A stretch of 64,000 nt of DNA from Dicyema japonicum (lineage: Eukaryota; Dicyemida; Rhombozoa; Dicyemidae): positions 188,244-252,243 of the forward strand of contig RDEW01000061.1 in NCBI GenBank assembly GCA_011109175.1, in the 5' to 3' direction. This document shows, in pieces, positions 48,180 through 59,390 of this stretch. The translations under genes and the position numbers were made by a program. How positions within the stretch are numbered: the stretch's first letter is position 1; every line of letters starts with the position of its first letter. The notes below the pieces were generated by a model that saw nothing but the letters and a program-made list of their open reading frames with translations, made no database searches and had not been told where the DNA came from.

Positions 48180-49240
48180 GTAATTTTCGCGATAAATAAA
48201 GGGTTTGTTACTTTAACGTGTTTTTTTTATTTTGGTTGTTTATAGTCTAAAATACTTAACAGAATATTTGCTATTTACTATCCTTCATACTAGTTTCTGT
48301 AATCTATACAGAGTGAGAGTACGATAGAGACAAAGACACTAATAGAGAGGTGTCAACCACTAAACCAATAATCTTTAATATTAATAAAACCGCACTTTTG
48401 CAGCACCAAGGGTCGCATGTGCAGTCTACAAGACACAAGAGACGTTAAATCAATCACAGAAAGATACCGATTTCCTATTCCTCTTGTTAACTTTCCATAA
48501 CAATTCATTTTTTGTTAACTTCCAGGTATTAAGATGAAATTCCAGCAACTTCCTTCTTGTTGACTTTCCAGGCTTAACACCCATTTTGGAGCGTCCGAGC
48601 CACGTCACCAGCTCAGCCTTTCATTAATAATATGAAAATTCGCCTCAAAATATATTAATGATCTTTTACTGTTTTAAAATAATCGCATTAGTCTTCATAA
48701 TAAATTTGTGATGTCTATAGCAAATATTACGGTTTACTAGCTTTTTAAGCCAACATGGATTTTATTTAAAGTTAGTAAAGCTAAGTATAATGCATAAATT
48801 TATTCCAAAAGATCACAGATAAAAACCAGAATTAGATAACTGAGGCCGAAACATCCCAGTAGAACCTTCACCTTGGATCGGAGTTCTGTTTACAGTTTGG
48901 ACATTGGAAGAGCATCCAAGAAGGGTTTAGGAATTAATGGAAGCTGGGATCACTTAGTGTTTTTAACATCTTTCTTGGTGATCTTGGGGTTCTCAAATAA
49001 ATAAAATAAATGATTCCAATTGAGATCAACTAAAGGAGATATCGGGTTTCACGAACGTCACGTCCTTTGATTGTAAGCGGACGTCCCAAGTTCTTAAAAA
49101 AAGACAAACTTCTTAATTATTTTGTTAACGTCTTTTTCGTGGAGGAGCAGTAATGTTTTAATTACTTAAAACTACAATCGGCAAGACAATATTTATTTAA
49201 GAAGGAAAAAATAGTTATGCTAATTAATCGTAGGAATGAG
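48180..49240. other. Intergenic with repeat tails
   Basis: Positions 48,930-49,010 carry the 'gaagctgggatcactt' and 'aaataaataaaataaatg' tail of the dispersed repeats. The reverse of 48,597-48,614 equals 18 bases just upstream of the RTE-like LINE at 3.05 kb. No gene. Confidence 0.35.
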
Positions 49241-49249
49241 GCCAAGATA

Positions 49250-49560
49250 TCTGTTCTTGACTTTTTGGTTCCGCGTGAGTCGCTGAAAAAAATCCGGGTC
49301 AGTAGTGATGAATCACTGACGTCGGCTTCATTCGTCAATCCCAGAAGCATCATAGATGCGTGGAACCTTCGACCCAAATAGGCGAGATTCGAACCGGAAC
49401 CATTTGGATTTGGTTCTGCACTTATTTATTTATTTAGAACCCAGGGATCATCGAAAAAAAAAAACAAAAAAACGTCAGCCAGTTAGGTAATCGCAGTTCC
49501 CGGAATCGAACGAGCCATCGTTCCTATTACCATGCGAAAGATCCTTTTCCCAACCCTGCA
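49250..49560 (-). mobile_element. tRNA-derived SINE copies (two partial)
   Basis: On the minus strand 49,545-49,480 is a tRNA-like head (ATGGTAATAGG and a CGTTCGATTCC B box). It is followed by 'ctaaataaataaataa' tail sequence at 49,440-49,420. Immediately 3' is a second element with B box GGTTCGAATCTCGCC and the body 'aaggttccacgcatctatga' shared with 7.8 kb. Confidence 0.6.
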
Positions 49561-49749
49561 TATGAATCCGATTGGAAAAGGGAACTTTTTAACCAATCGA
49601 TTTTCATTTGCTTTGGAAAAAAATAGCGAAGCGGGTCTCCATTCTCATCAGTAAGGAGTCCTCACAGATCTGAAGGAATCTGGATCTGCGATTCGTGTCG
49701 TTTTTTCCGTTTTCCCTTTATAGAAAGTTAACTACCAACTGGTTTTCAT

Positions 49750-50035
49750 GTTGGTGGCATTATGTGGTGATACGTGGCTAATTAGGTAAAGTTTTCTGTT
49801 TTGTCTGTTCCTCAATTTTCCCTCACTACTATAGTGGCGTTGTGTGTTCCACCTGTCTCAGAAGGCGCCCATTGGATAGGCTGGCATGAAAAAGGATCAT
49901 CTGCTCTCCCTCAATTCACTTGAGGGGTTATCCCAGCTGCAAGTTCAGGGTGGACTCTCGCAGTAAAAACTGGATAAACATAACTAGTTGTTTACTTTAA
50001 CTTCTTTCTCGGTGTATCTGAGGTTAATAAATAAA
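49750..50035 (+). mobile_element. Dispersed repeat family B, near-complete copy
   Basis: Runs from 'ggcattatgtggtgatacg' through 'agtggcgttgtgtgttccac' and 'cttgaggggttatcccagc' to 'aacttctttctcggtg' and the 'gaggttaataaataaa' tail. It is the best copy for defining the family (about 290 bp). Confidence 0.65.
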
Positions 50036-50099
50036 TTAGTTAATTCATGATGGTCACTTGGTCATAAAGAAACTGACTACATGTTTAGCGAACAAATAA

Positions 50100-50795
50100 G
50101 CTTATTTTATTTAACAAGGAATACCAAAGTCAAAATACCGTTTCCAAATTTTTAAATGAGATATGGAATATTGATCCTACTAGACCAGTGTCATTTCAAC
50201 GAAAGTTAAAGATAATGCAATTGGAGATAAGCAAAACATTTTAAAAATTCGTTGATTTACTTAACTTCAAGGACAATCATTATGTGAACATTGCTGTTAC
50301 CTAAGAAACAAAGCTTACTTCTAAATCCAAGACTCCAAACATCAAGAACAATTCTGTTATAAATTCTACCGCGGATACAGCTATCGGAGGTAGCTTAATT
50401 ATTATAGTTTGCATTTCAATTCGTTTTTGCAGATTTTTCTTCTTATCAGAGGATACTAAAATTAAAATTCGATCTATTGAGGAGAAAGTTAAACCTGTTT
50501 AAATATTGTCAATGTTAAAAAGAAGAATAATATTTAGGCCTACGGGAGCTGCTCGAGAGAATTCAAAGGATTGATCCAAAGAATCTGGTGCCGAAGAATC
50601 TCTTTCAAGTATGGAAGAGCATGTTAAAGCATGGCGTATAGAGATAATTACTAAAAAAAAGATGAAACAAACAATTATGAAATCCCGAGATAAAGCACGA
50701 GGAATAGACGTGATGCGGTTAGAAGCATTTAAAGGAGGGTTTGGATTGCCTTTTTGAGGTCCTCCGTTACCTTTTAGAGCAAATCTCAATATGGG
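50100..50795 (+). mobile_element. LINE fragment (EN-RT linker)
   Basis: A plus-strand frame near 50,600-50,755 reads MEEHVKAWRIEIITKKKMKQ, then KARGIDVMRLEAFKGG, the linker that precedes RT in Jockey/CR1-type elements. It ends directly against the minisatellite. Confidence 0.55.
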
Positions 50796-50799
50796 ATAT

Positions 50800-51120
50800 G
50801 TTCATCAGATAGACACTAAATCCCTATGCGGCCTTCGGGAGCTGTTCATCAGATAGACACTAAATCCCTATGCGGCCTTCGGGAGCTGTTCATCAGATAG
50901 ACACTAAATCCCTATGCGGCCTTTGAGCGCTGTTCATCAGATAGACACTAAATCCCTATGCGGCCTTTGGCCGCTGTTTATCAGATAGACACTAAATCCC
51001 TATGCGGCCTTCGAGCGCTGTTCATCAGATAAACACTAAATCCCTATGCGGCCTTCGGGCGCTGTTCTTCAGATAGACAGTAAATCCCTATGCGGCTTTT
51101 GGCCGCTGTTCTTCAGATAA
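50800..51120. repeat. 44-bp minisatellite, about 7 copies
   Basis: A unit beginning GTTCATCAGATAGACACTAA and containing TATGCGGCCTTCGGGAGCT repeats at 44-base spacing, seven full copies plus part of an eighth. Variation is concentrated in the GC-rich end, where some copies form a perfect hairpin (GCGGCCTTTGGCCGC). Confidence 0.92.
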
Positions 51121-51474
51121 ATAAAGTATGATTTTTCTTTTGGAAATGAGGTATTTTTAGTGAATAAATTTAGATACAAAATTAATTGATTATGGGACAA
51201 ATCCATCACTAAGGTTGAGCAGATTTGAATCTCCATATTCAAGAGCTAAGTAAAATTCACGATCAGGAGAAATAAAAATAGTCAATGACTTGAGTCAAGA
51301 AAATATAGACTTAAGAAAATACATTTTTGATTTTTGATTAGAAACAAATTAGTGTTGATTTGATGATAGGTGACATGTCGTAAATTCTTTGATTTTTGAT
51401 AAGAAATGACAGGTCACATGTGATTGACATGTAAAATGTAACCAGCAGTGGATGGGTAACGCGTGCGGGACGCG

Positions 51475-51868
51475 ACATATTATTCACATCGATAAGGAAA
51501 AGAAAATGAGTTAAAAATATATAGGATTTATTGGTGAAAACTGTTTAAAATGCAAAACTGGCTGAGACTATCTCGAATAAAAGATGTGAATTATATTTAG
51601 TCGTTTTTATAAAAATCTAAATGTACGATCATACTTGGCCGTAAGCACCCGTTCTCAGCCGACCACGGAAGTTAAGCGGTTATAGGCTGTGTTAGTACTT
51701 GGCTGGGTGACCGCCTGGGAACTCACAGTGTCGTACTTTTTTATTTTTATTAATGGAATCAATTCTTTTTGATTTAACCACTTTTTCCCAACTTTTTTTG
51801 CATACACACTTGCACATATGTTGGCCTTTTATGACTCACATACTTGACCGGACCTTAGATCTCCCAGT
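51475..51868 (+). repeat. Orphan 5S repeat unit with internal deletion
   Basis: The 5' flank (from about 51,475) and the 5S gene match the array. Downstream, the about 570-base spacer start is missing, and a 114-base block matching 30,690-30,803 of the array follows the T-run directly (51,754-51,867). Confidence 0.85.
51623..51736 (+). rRNA. Orphan 5S rRNA gene
   Basis: The 5S sequence appears identical to the array copies, with intact terminal stem and T-run, 16 kb away from the array. It could be functional. Confidence 0.93.
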
Positions 51869-52409
51869 TATATGCTAGTCCCTCCAACGCTGCTATATGC
51901 TAGTCCCTCCTGGACAATATCCATTTCCCGGACATCATATATACTGTTCTCAGCATGTACAATCTTTGCAATAGTTTTTTTCTAATCAGTCGACAAATCT
52001 GTGAGCTCAGCCAATTCAAACGTTGACTTAGTTTTGTACAGCTTTTTAATTAATTCATACGAAGTTTTGTCAACATTTTTTTTGCGTTGTTCGAAAACTC
52101 GATCTGACATTCTATAAGCTGTTTTCAAAAAAAGTATATAAATTTCGTTTTCATTACGATAATGTAAAAGTTTGAATTCCGATGATCAATCTGCATTAGA
52201 GTGAATTAAATGTTAAAAGCAGATAATCAATATTGCGATTATCAGATATAACCCTGTAGTCGCATTTTATATTATTAATTTATATTAATGAAAACGAAAT
52301 TTATGATAACCAAAACGCAATTTATGAAAATAAAAACGTAATTTATAATGATGAAAATCATTGTAAATAAAACTATTTTTGTAGTAAAAACCATGGTTCG
52401 ATCCTTGCG
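51869..52409. other. Intergenic
   Basis: It starts with a 17-base direct repeat (TATATGCTAGTCCCTCC twice, 51,869-51,912). No gene was found in the rest. Confidence 0.4.
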
Positions 52410-52650
52410 GTTATTATTAATTAATCGCAGATATATCGAAAAAGAAGTTAACAGTTAACAACTAATTAAATTTATTCAGTTCCCACGTTTGCTGAAGGAG
52501 AAAGGTTTTCCAATATCAAATAAAAGTTCATCCAGAAACTAATGGAAGGAGGAAGAACACATCGTGTCCTTGTGGTAACCTCTCCAATAGAGTGAAAAAA
52601 AAACAATCATTTTTTTGTTAGCCTGCCATTGGGCTCCACCTGAGACATCT
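52410..52650 (-). mobile_element. Dispersed repeat family B copy
   Basis: Carries 'gaaaaagaagttaacagtta', 'cctctccaatagagtg' and 'ctgccattgggctccacctg' in the family order, on the minus strand relative to the tail. Confidence 0.55.
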
Positions 52651-52687
52651 TGCTCACCAATATATTATATGTATTGACAAATAAATC

Positions 52688-54420
52688 TTATTTGTTTGCA
52701 CAAAAAAAATAAAATGATTTAAAAAAGAAATAATCAGTCACTATGAACAAAAAATAATTCGAATCACAATTTGCTAACAATGCACGAATACAATTAAGTT
52801 TATCCGGTACAGAGAAGCAAGAAGAATAACTAGCTGTAAAATCAGTAATACTCAAAGAATTACATGATTCTCCCAAAAACTTAATATCCTTCTAATAATA
52901 CAAATAACAAACATTTCTGTCTAAAAGTTTCATACAAATTTTTTCCACTCTCAATAAGTGTTCCCCGACAGGAACATTTCCATGCAGACAAGAGAGATGT
53001 TTCAACGCATTTAACATAAAATGACGCCCTGCTTTATCAAATTCAGCCTCAAATAAAAAATAAAGCAACAAATTTAATGACATCATTAGTCAGGTTGACA
53101 CAAAACGTCCACAAAGAACAATTCTCAGTAGGTACTTGGGACAAAATTGACATCAAACATGTAAAAAGTTCATCCAAGTTCTATCATTATGTTTATAAGA
53201 TACACCTGTAGCAAAAAATTCCGACCAATCCCAGACAGAGTATCATTTTTCACCGTCGTCTTTGTATCACTAACAGAAAATCTACTTCCAAATAGCCTAT
53301 CGAGCTCTTCCACAGAGTCATTTACACCCGTCGAGAAAATCAAAGCGTCTAAGTATGAAAACAAGAAACTCAGAAATTTAGAAAATTCTTTAGAAAGTCG
53401 AAATACAGACTCTCATCCTCAAATTCCCCTAAAACAAGATTTAAAGCAATCAAATTAATTTTCTACCAATTCATAAAAACAGCAACATCGAAAATAATCC
53501 TAGCATAAAAATATGATATCTTTGTGGAAAAACTCTCAGTCCTTAGAGTCTTAGAATATTTCAGAAAAATCGGAATCAGCAAATCCCCTATGAGTAAAAC
53601 CGAATATATGACTTGTGAATACACCGATATCGTAGAATCGCAACATTAGAATACTCGGCAGTATAGTTTCATAGAAATAGTCATTAAAATACGAGAATAT
53701 GGGAGAATTACTTTCAAACTTTGTTTCGATCAAAATTACCAGGAGGAATCCAGTCAAAAGAGAACAAATACAATGTGTGAAGACGGTTTCTCGGATAGAA
53801 GTCATCATCACAGTCATTTTTAGTATATCCATCTAAACTCAGCCATCAATATAAAACTTTGCAATAAATCACACTTTTTTGGGATATCAATTGAAATCAT
53901 TTTACCCACAATATGTGGATGCATCAAACGCAATGCCTTTGAATACCACAAAGAGGCAAGAAGACTTGAATAAATAAAATAGAGACCAGATTAAATCAAG
54001 ACAAAATTTGAGTAGCTTAAACATCGTTTGGTCAAATTCAGGGAGAGAAGAATTGTTGGAGACACTGAGGAGTGAATAGACAAGTCCAATGAGGACCATT
54101 ATCTACAAGTTAGCCTTAATTTTACTCTTTGGTTAAAATCCTTCCTTCCTTCGTTCGGAATTTGATCAAGACCAAAAAAAGTGACTGCAAATTTATATGA
54201 AGAGCAGTCAATAATCAGATCACTTGGAAGATCGAGTCTTTCGAAAAGTTGACTTATTATCGGGTGAAAATATGAGTTAAAAATATTTTCCAAAAAGGGA
54301 CGTTCATTGTGGAGTTTTCTGAAATTATCACTAAATATCGTACAAAACGGAAAAATATGAACGAACGATTGTCGTGGTGCAGATTAAAGCACTCTCACTC
54401 AATTCGAACACTTTAGCTAA
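52688..54420 (-). CDS. 3' exons of the karyopherin-like gene (tentative)
   Basis: Consecutive minus-strand coding blocks with short non-coding joints include LENIFNSYFHPIISQLFERL, DQTMFKLLKFCLDLIWSLF, YLDALIFSTGVNDSVEELD, HFMLNALKHLSCLHGNVP and SCFSVPDKLNCIRALLAN. Their helical, leucine-rich pattern fits HEAT-type repeats. Together with the blocks at 56.3-57.7 kb they would give roughly 900 residues, the size of importin-13/transportin-3. Exon junctions here were not all resolved, and a separate gene cannot be excluded. Confidence 0.45.
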
Positions 54421-54659
54421 CAAACTTTGTAACAATGCGTTTATCTGATCCACCTTGTGTGTCTATAAAATTGAAATTCAATACTACAAATATATGTTCT
54501 TTGTGGTTGATCATAAATTCATAAACCGATTTGCAAAACAAATAAAACGTCCGCCAACTAAATTTTCAACCAATTTTAACAATTCATGGACAATCACTCA
54601 CCGTTACAAAAACATCCCAAAATATTTGGAGTTATTTATGACTAACTACTAACTTTCTC

Positions 54660-55480
54660 TAAACATGTGGAGGAACAATGCACAAAAACCTCTCGCAAGA
54701 TCAACATACTTAAAGCTGTGTCAGGCCATTCCTTTGGCCAAAGCAAAGAAGCCCTAACCATCATATATAATCAGTTCATTCGAACAACTATTAACTATGC
54801 AAGTCCTTGCTGGTTAACCTCTCCCTCCCTTACTTCTATTGACAAACTACAAAAAGTAAAAAAAATGCGCTCAGGATAATTACTGGATGACTCAGATCAA
54901 CTCCTGTTGATCATCTACATTGGGAGTCAAAGATCCTTCCAATTGGAGACCATCTGGAAATGGAAGCTATGCAGTTCCTCTCCTAAGCCTACAGCCTAGA
55001 ACATTCCTGCCACTCTCTATGCAAACCGCAAAACAAAAGGAAAATTATTATGACAACCAGTGACCTGTCTCGAATGTTATCATCCATCCCTTCCATCCCC
55101 AATGACAAAAGTCGTCTGAAAACAGATACACGATTTTGTTTCTACGAGAAGCATCCGAAGACTCGGAGACAATAAAATACTACAGCAACCTCCTTCTCCA
55201 ATAGACCAATCAGAATCCTCTCTTCCCAATGGAACTTCCGAGTAAATAAACTTCGTCTACAATGTGAGGCACCATCATATCTATCATTGATAACTCTGTC
55301 CCTTTTGCAACCTCCACGTGCTGACAACAAATCACAACCTATTTCAATGTCATGAATTGGCACAACATTTCTCCACAATGCCGGAACTGACCGATCTATG
55401 AGAGCGACCAACATCTGCTGCGTACTACTTAATAGCTGCTGGCCTCCTGCAAGTTAGTGAGGCTGAGGTTACTTAACAAC
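54660..55480 (+). mobile_element. LINE RT C-terminal fragment and 3' end
   Basis: Reads SFGQSKEALTIIYNQFIRTT and INYASPCWLTSPSL (54,740-54,840), then degraded sequence to a 3' end (GCAAGTTAGTGAGGCTGAGG) shared with 44.7 kb. It lies in the interval between the two halves of the karyopherin-like gene, opposite strand. Confidence 0.7.
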
Positions 55481-55489
55481 TAACTACAC

Positions 55490-55712
55490 CAATGAGGATG
55501 GACGTTATTTCATCGAGATGGCAACTATTTGGACATATACTTGGACTGGACCCGACTGGAAGAATATTTCTACTGCACCAAAAGTCACGGATTTTGAGAC
55601 AGGCCATGAAATACACTTCCAATTTGCTTAAAAGATGATTACGAAACAATCGGTCTTAAATTGGTGACAGCAGACGACCTGGATGTTCAAATGAGGGCCA
55701 GAAACAAGNACG
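55490..55712 (+). mobile_element. RTE-like LINE C-terminal fragment
   Basis: Reads RMDVISSRWQLFGHILGLDP and KLVTADDLDV, matching RWRLFGHILRM and LTSADDLDTL of the RTE-like copies at 3-6 and 62-64 kb. It contains an ambiguous base (n at 55,709). Confidence 0.65.
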
Positions 55713-56280
55713 TCATTTTTTGTTATAAAACTTTTCAGATTTTCACAAAAACATAAATTTTTAATTTGTATGTAAATCTGAATGTTAATTAAAAAATAAA
55801 CACTATTAAACAAAAAATCCGTAAATTCCCCGTTAAAATATGGAGTACTTGAATATATCGATAAAATTGAGAAGGCGGGTAAGGAAAGAAGTTAAAGATT
55901 CCTAACAGTGAAGAAACTTTATACTTCTATGGGATTATTTGGACAAAAAAGAGATGTCCCGCTAACACAGGTTGAACATGTCGAACAGTTCAAAAAAGTA
56001 GATAGATATGAAGTCAAAGCATATGCACCTATTCTAGATGCTCCTAGATCAGTCTCAAAACTCCCATTCAAAATCACAATCCGTGTCAATGTCGCCACTT
56101 TAGACAAAATTTTCCTAGTGTCATGGAAATACTTGAATACTAAAAATATTTATATGTGATACCATCAGCTGAAATATTGTGTAAGATAGTTGAAGAGGTG
56201 CAAACTACTAGGTCTCGAATGTGGTCAGGGCAATTTTTGCGAAATACATGAAATACAAGTTCGAATTTTGTTAGAAACTC
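55713..56280. other. Unassigned interval within the karyopherin-like locus
   Basis: An 83-residue plus-strand frame at 55,908-56,159 (QVEHVEQFKKVDRYEVKAYA) has a protein-like composition but no identifiable family or confirmed splice sites. It could be a small independent gene. Confidence 0.3.
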
Positions 56281-56289
56281 TAAATTTAT

Positions 56290-57695
56290 GCAATCTTAAT
56301 TCAACCTTCAATAAAAGCTTGGTATTCTTCGTCGGATAAAAAATCGTGTTTTTTCCATTGTTCGTTAAAATCCGGGAATTTTGAGGCCATAACATTAATA
56401 ATTTTCCATTCTAAAGTATATTTTCAAAATATTACTGAAACATATATATAAATAAATATTTCAATTAAAGCCAAATTTTTAACAATTTTCCACAGCAAAT
56501 CTGTCCATTCATTCCCACTGTCTTTTATATTAGCCAACTTATAAAAAGCTTCAATGGCGAAAATCGAAACTTTCTAAAATAACCCCAAGCTGCACCTTAG
56601 AACTGCAAAAAAGTAGTTTCTTGATAATAATTAGAATGTTTTGAACATTGTTCGTTTTTGAGTTGACAGTATGTCCCTTTGTAGCTAACGCAGTTCTGCA
56701 AAAAGCTGATACTGCCTGGGAAATGAAGAAAGCGAATTTCTTTAGTAGAAAGTAGGAGTGATGAAATTCGTTTCTGATAGAATATTCGAGGCTTGAAATA
56801 ATAAGAAATCAAAAACAAGTTTATTAAATGTTCTTTATCTTGACAACACTTGAACAAATAGCAGACAACGTCATTAGCCTCTTTCTGCCATTAAAAGACA
56901 TATTAACCTCTTTGCTATCAAAAAGTGTCAGCAGACAATCCAATATATGCTCAGTCATTGTCAGATCACCAAGCAAGTCAACCAAAATGACTAATTTTCT
57001 ACTCTGACTTTTATACAAGGAAAGAGGCGTCTTCTCTATATAACGAGCAAGACATTGTATTTCTTCCACGGTTACATTATTTCCGAGATTAAAGTTGACA
57101 AAGTTTTCCAACAACAATAAAATATTGCCACTTAATTCCTTCAGTGAGATAGACATGTGAGTCTGATAGACTCGATCAATCATTAACGAGAGCACGTGGC
57201 ACATTAAGCGTCCGTAAATCTACAAGTAACTATGGGAAATACCATTGAATCTGTAACGTAATTTTTCAGTTCAATTAAACGTGGTATTAGGTTGTAGCCG
57301 TTAGAAAAACTACAGAAAATTAATTCTGTCACATATCTGCTGATAGCATCGAAAAGGGTGGATTCATGATACACGTAATTTGTAGTAATAGAGCTCACGT
57401 CGAACAGTAAACTGTCGAAATGGCCAGGATTATTGATCCTAAAATTTTGAAAATTTAAAACTTTTTTATTTGTCGCATCAAGTTGAACCCATATATTTTG
57501 ACAGAAAGCTCGTTTTGCGCTATAAGAGCTTTTCCAAGTTCGTAACAATTTGGGGCGCTCAGGAGACTTTCAAGGTACTGCCTGTGAATTAAAAACAATT
57601 ACAATGGATGAATTCATTAATTCGTCTGGGTTAGATAGCGGATTGTTGAAGGTATTTAAATATTGTAAAATAATGCTTATCTGGTCACATAACAT
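56290..57695 (-). CDS. Importin-13/transportin-3-like karyopherin, 5' exons
   Basis: The start ATG opens MLCDQISIILQYLNTFNNPL, followed after a 25-nt intron by YLESLLSAPNCYELGKALIA then SVKIYGFNLMRQIKK. This is the N-terminal importin-beta pattern (A..WL..LQ.S..AW.I...LL......FFAAQ.LR.KI). Further 23-nt introns join INNPGHFDSLLFDV and IYGRLMCHVLSLMIDRVYQT, IQCLARYIEKTPLSLY and LVILVDLLGDLTMTEHILD. A last part near 56,560-56,300 reads IFAIEAFYKLANIKDSG and NEWTDLLWKIV. Such proteins carry cargo through nuclear pores with RanGTP. Family level is fairly secure; the importin-13/transportin-3 assignment is tentative. Confidence 0.55.
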
Positions 57696-58152
57696 TAACC
57701 GTGCTTGTTTATATTTTATAAAATATTGCAATTTATATTAATTTAATTTTTTAAATAAAAATGAAATCTATTTAAATTTTTCAATCTTCCATAATTCGTA
57801 AGAACCGCGGATGTGCCTATAAGACTACATCCAGTTATACGGCCGATACGTGCTTGTATCTGCCAGAATGAGGAGCATCGGGTCAAGATGAGCTCTCTGT
57901 GAGAATAGTTTACTTGCTAGTGGCTATTGTAAAGCCAACAAAGTACCTTTCCTTTTTATTTGATCAGACACTAAACTTAATTCTGGACCAATCTCAACTT
58001 ACCGAGAGTTAACTTTTGGTTGTGATTTTTCTGCCAGTTACAGGTTTCCTTCTCTTGAAGTTACTGTGAATAAATAATAAAGTAAAGTAGTAAGAAATCC
58101 TTCGACTTAATTTAATTTTCATTGAATAATTTTTTATTTATTAAAAATCAAT

Positions 58153-58655
58153 TCAATCAATAATATTTTCAAAACTATAGCAAATTCCAAGCGTTTTAAG
58201 CTTATCGTTCCTATTCTTGTTTCTTACTTTTAAACAAGACTTTGAATATTCCTTCTCCGTTTCTGTTTGTTTCTCTTTCTTAGCTTCAATCCTTTTCCTT
58301 ATTGATTCTGGCTTCGAAAACCTTTTACCACAGCCTTTAAAGACATTTTCATACTTCCCTTCACGTTTGACAACTCTACCTAAGGATAAATACAAATAGC
58401 ACATTTAATTATTCTATCTGCTAGGAAATAGTTATTCATCGATTGACAGGCAATTTTTGTTATTTCCGGGATATCAAATTGAAGGAAAGCAAACCCACGT
58501 GAGTTTCCTGTCTTAAAAATGAAAATTCAACTCACTTTTTTACTACGAGATAATCGAATTCGAGTTACGCGGCCGAATTGAGAGAAAAACTTATTTATTT
58601 GAGGTTCAAAAAACCCACTTGGAAGATGTCCAATGTATAATATTTCATTGTTCAT
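58153..58655 (-). CDS. NIFK: NIFK/Nop15-like nucleolar RRM protein
   Basis: Three exons splice to exactly 151 codons plus stop, introns 24 and 23 nt. A single RRM occupies the first 80 residues: RNP2 ILYIGHLP, then [23 protein letters not shown]1 [10 protein letters not shown], and the family-specific [17 protein letters not shown], which matches AETMNNYLFGERLLECK of human NIFK. The C-terminal half is basic and lysine-rich with a [11 protein letters not shown] stretch. NIFK/Nop15 proteins act in pre-60S rRNA processing in the nucleolus. The protein is about half the human length because the FHA-binding tail is absent. Confidence 0.85.
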
Positions 58656-58659
58656 TTTC

Positions 58660-59390
58660 AAACTATACATTAAGAACAACGCAATACGCAACACAAGAAG
58701 TAAAAAACGTGATTTATGAAATATTTAAAAAAATAATATTTTAAATTTTTATTATTAATTTTTAAATATTTTATTATATTAGTTTTGTTTTTGAGGAAGA
58801 TGGATTATTTCAAGATCTCCTCATTCGTCTTAACAGATAGTTGTGGATCATTTCGTGGCAAAATTTGGATGTTTTTTGTACATATCAACAAAAAGATCTT
58901 TAATTTCTACCTCATTTTTTCTTCTCTTCATCGCTCAGCCCCTTCCATGAGTCTCTTACCCTCTCAGGAGACATGAAATACCCAGCATTAACTGGTCGAT
59001 CTCCGCCACATCCTTCAAAACAAAAGGTCGAGGTGGGAGGTTTTTGTCTCGTCTCTTGACCTTCGGACTAAACCGACCGAATTTGGAACACACTGAATCT
59101 ATTTCGACAGACTCAACATATGACCTCTCACGAATCTGGAGCAAGCAGACGTCAGCAAACCAACTCATTTCGAGAACAACCAGATGACATCATGATCCAT
59201 TACAGCAGTATTTGTAGATCAATATGAATAAATCAAATTGTGTCCGCAAACTGAATCCCCCTTTGTCACTAAGTGTTTCCCAATCAAAATAGACTGGTTG
59301 GAGATACGTTCCCTGATTAAGAATGCTAAGAACTCCTACCCAAAAGGCTGAGACAGAATATACATATATCATCCAAAAAATCTTGGGCCA
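58660..59390. other. Intergenic, nothing firmly identified
   Basis: Short open frames at 58,785-58,976 (+) and 58,956-59,168 (-) have no recognisable domain. Confidence 0.3.
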
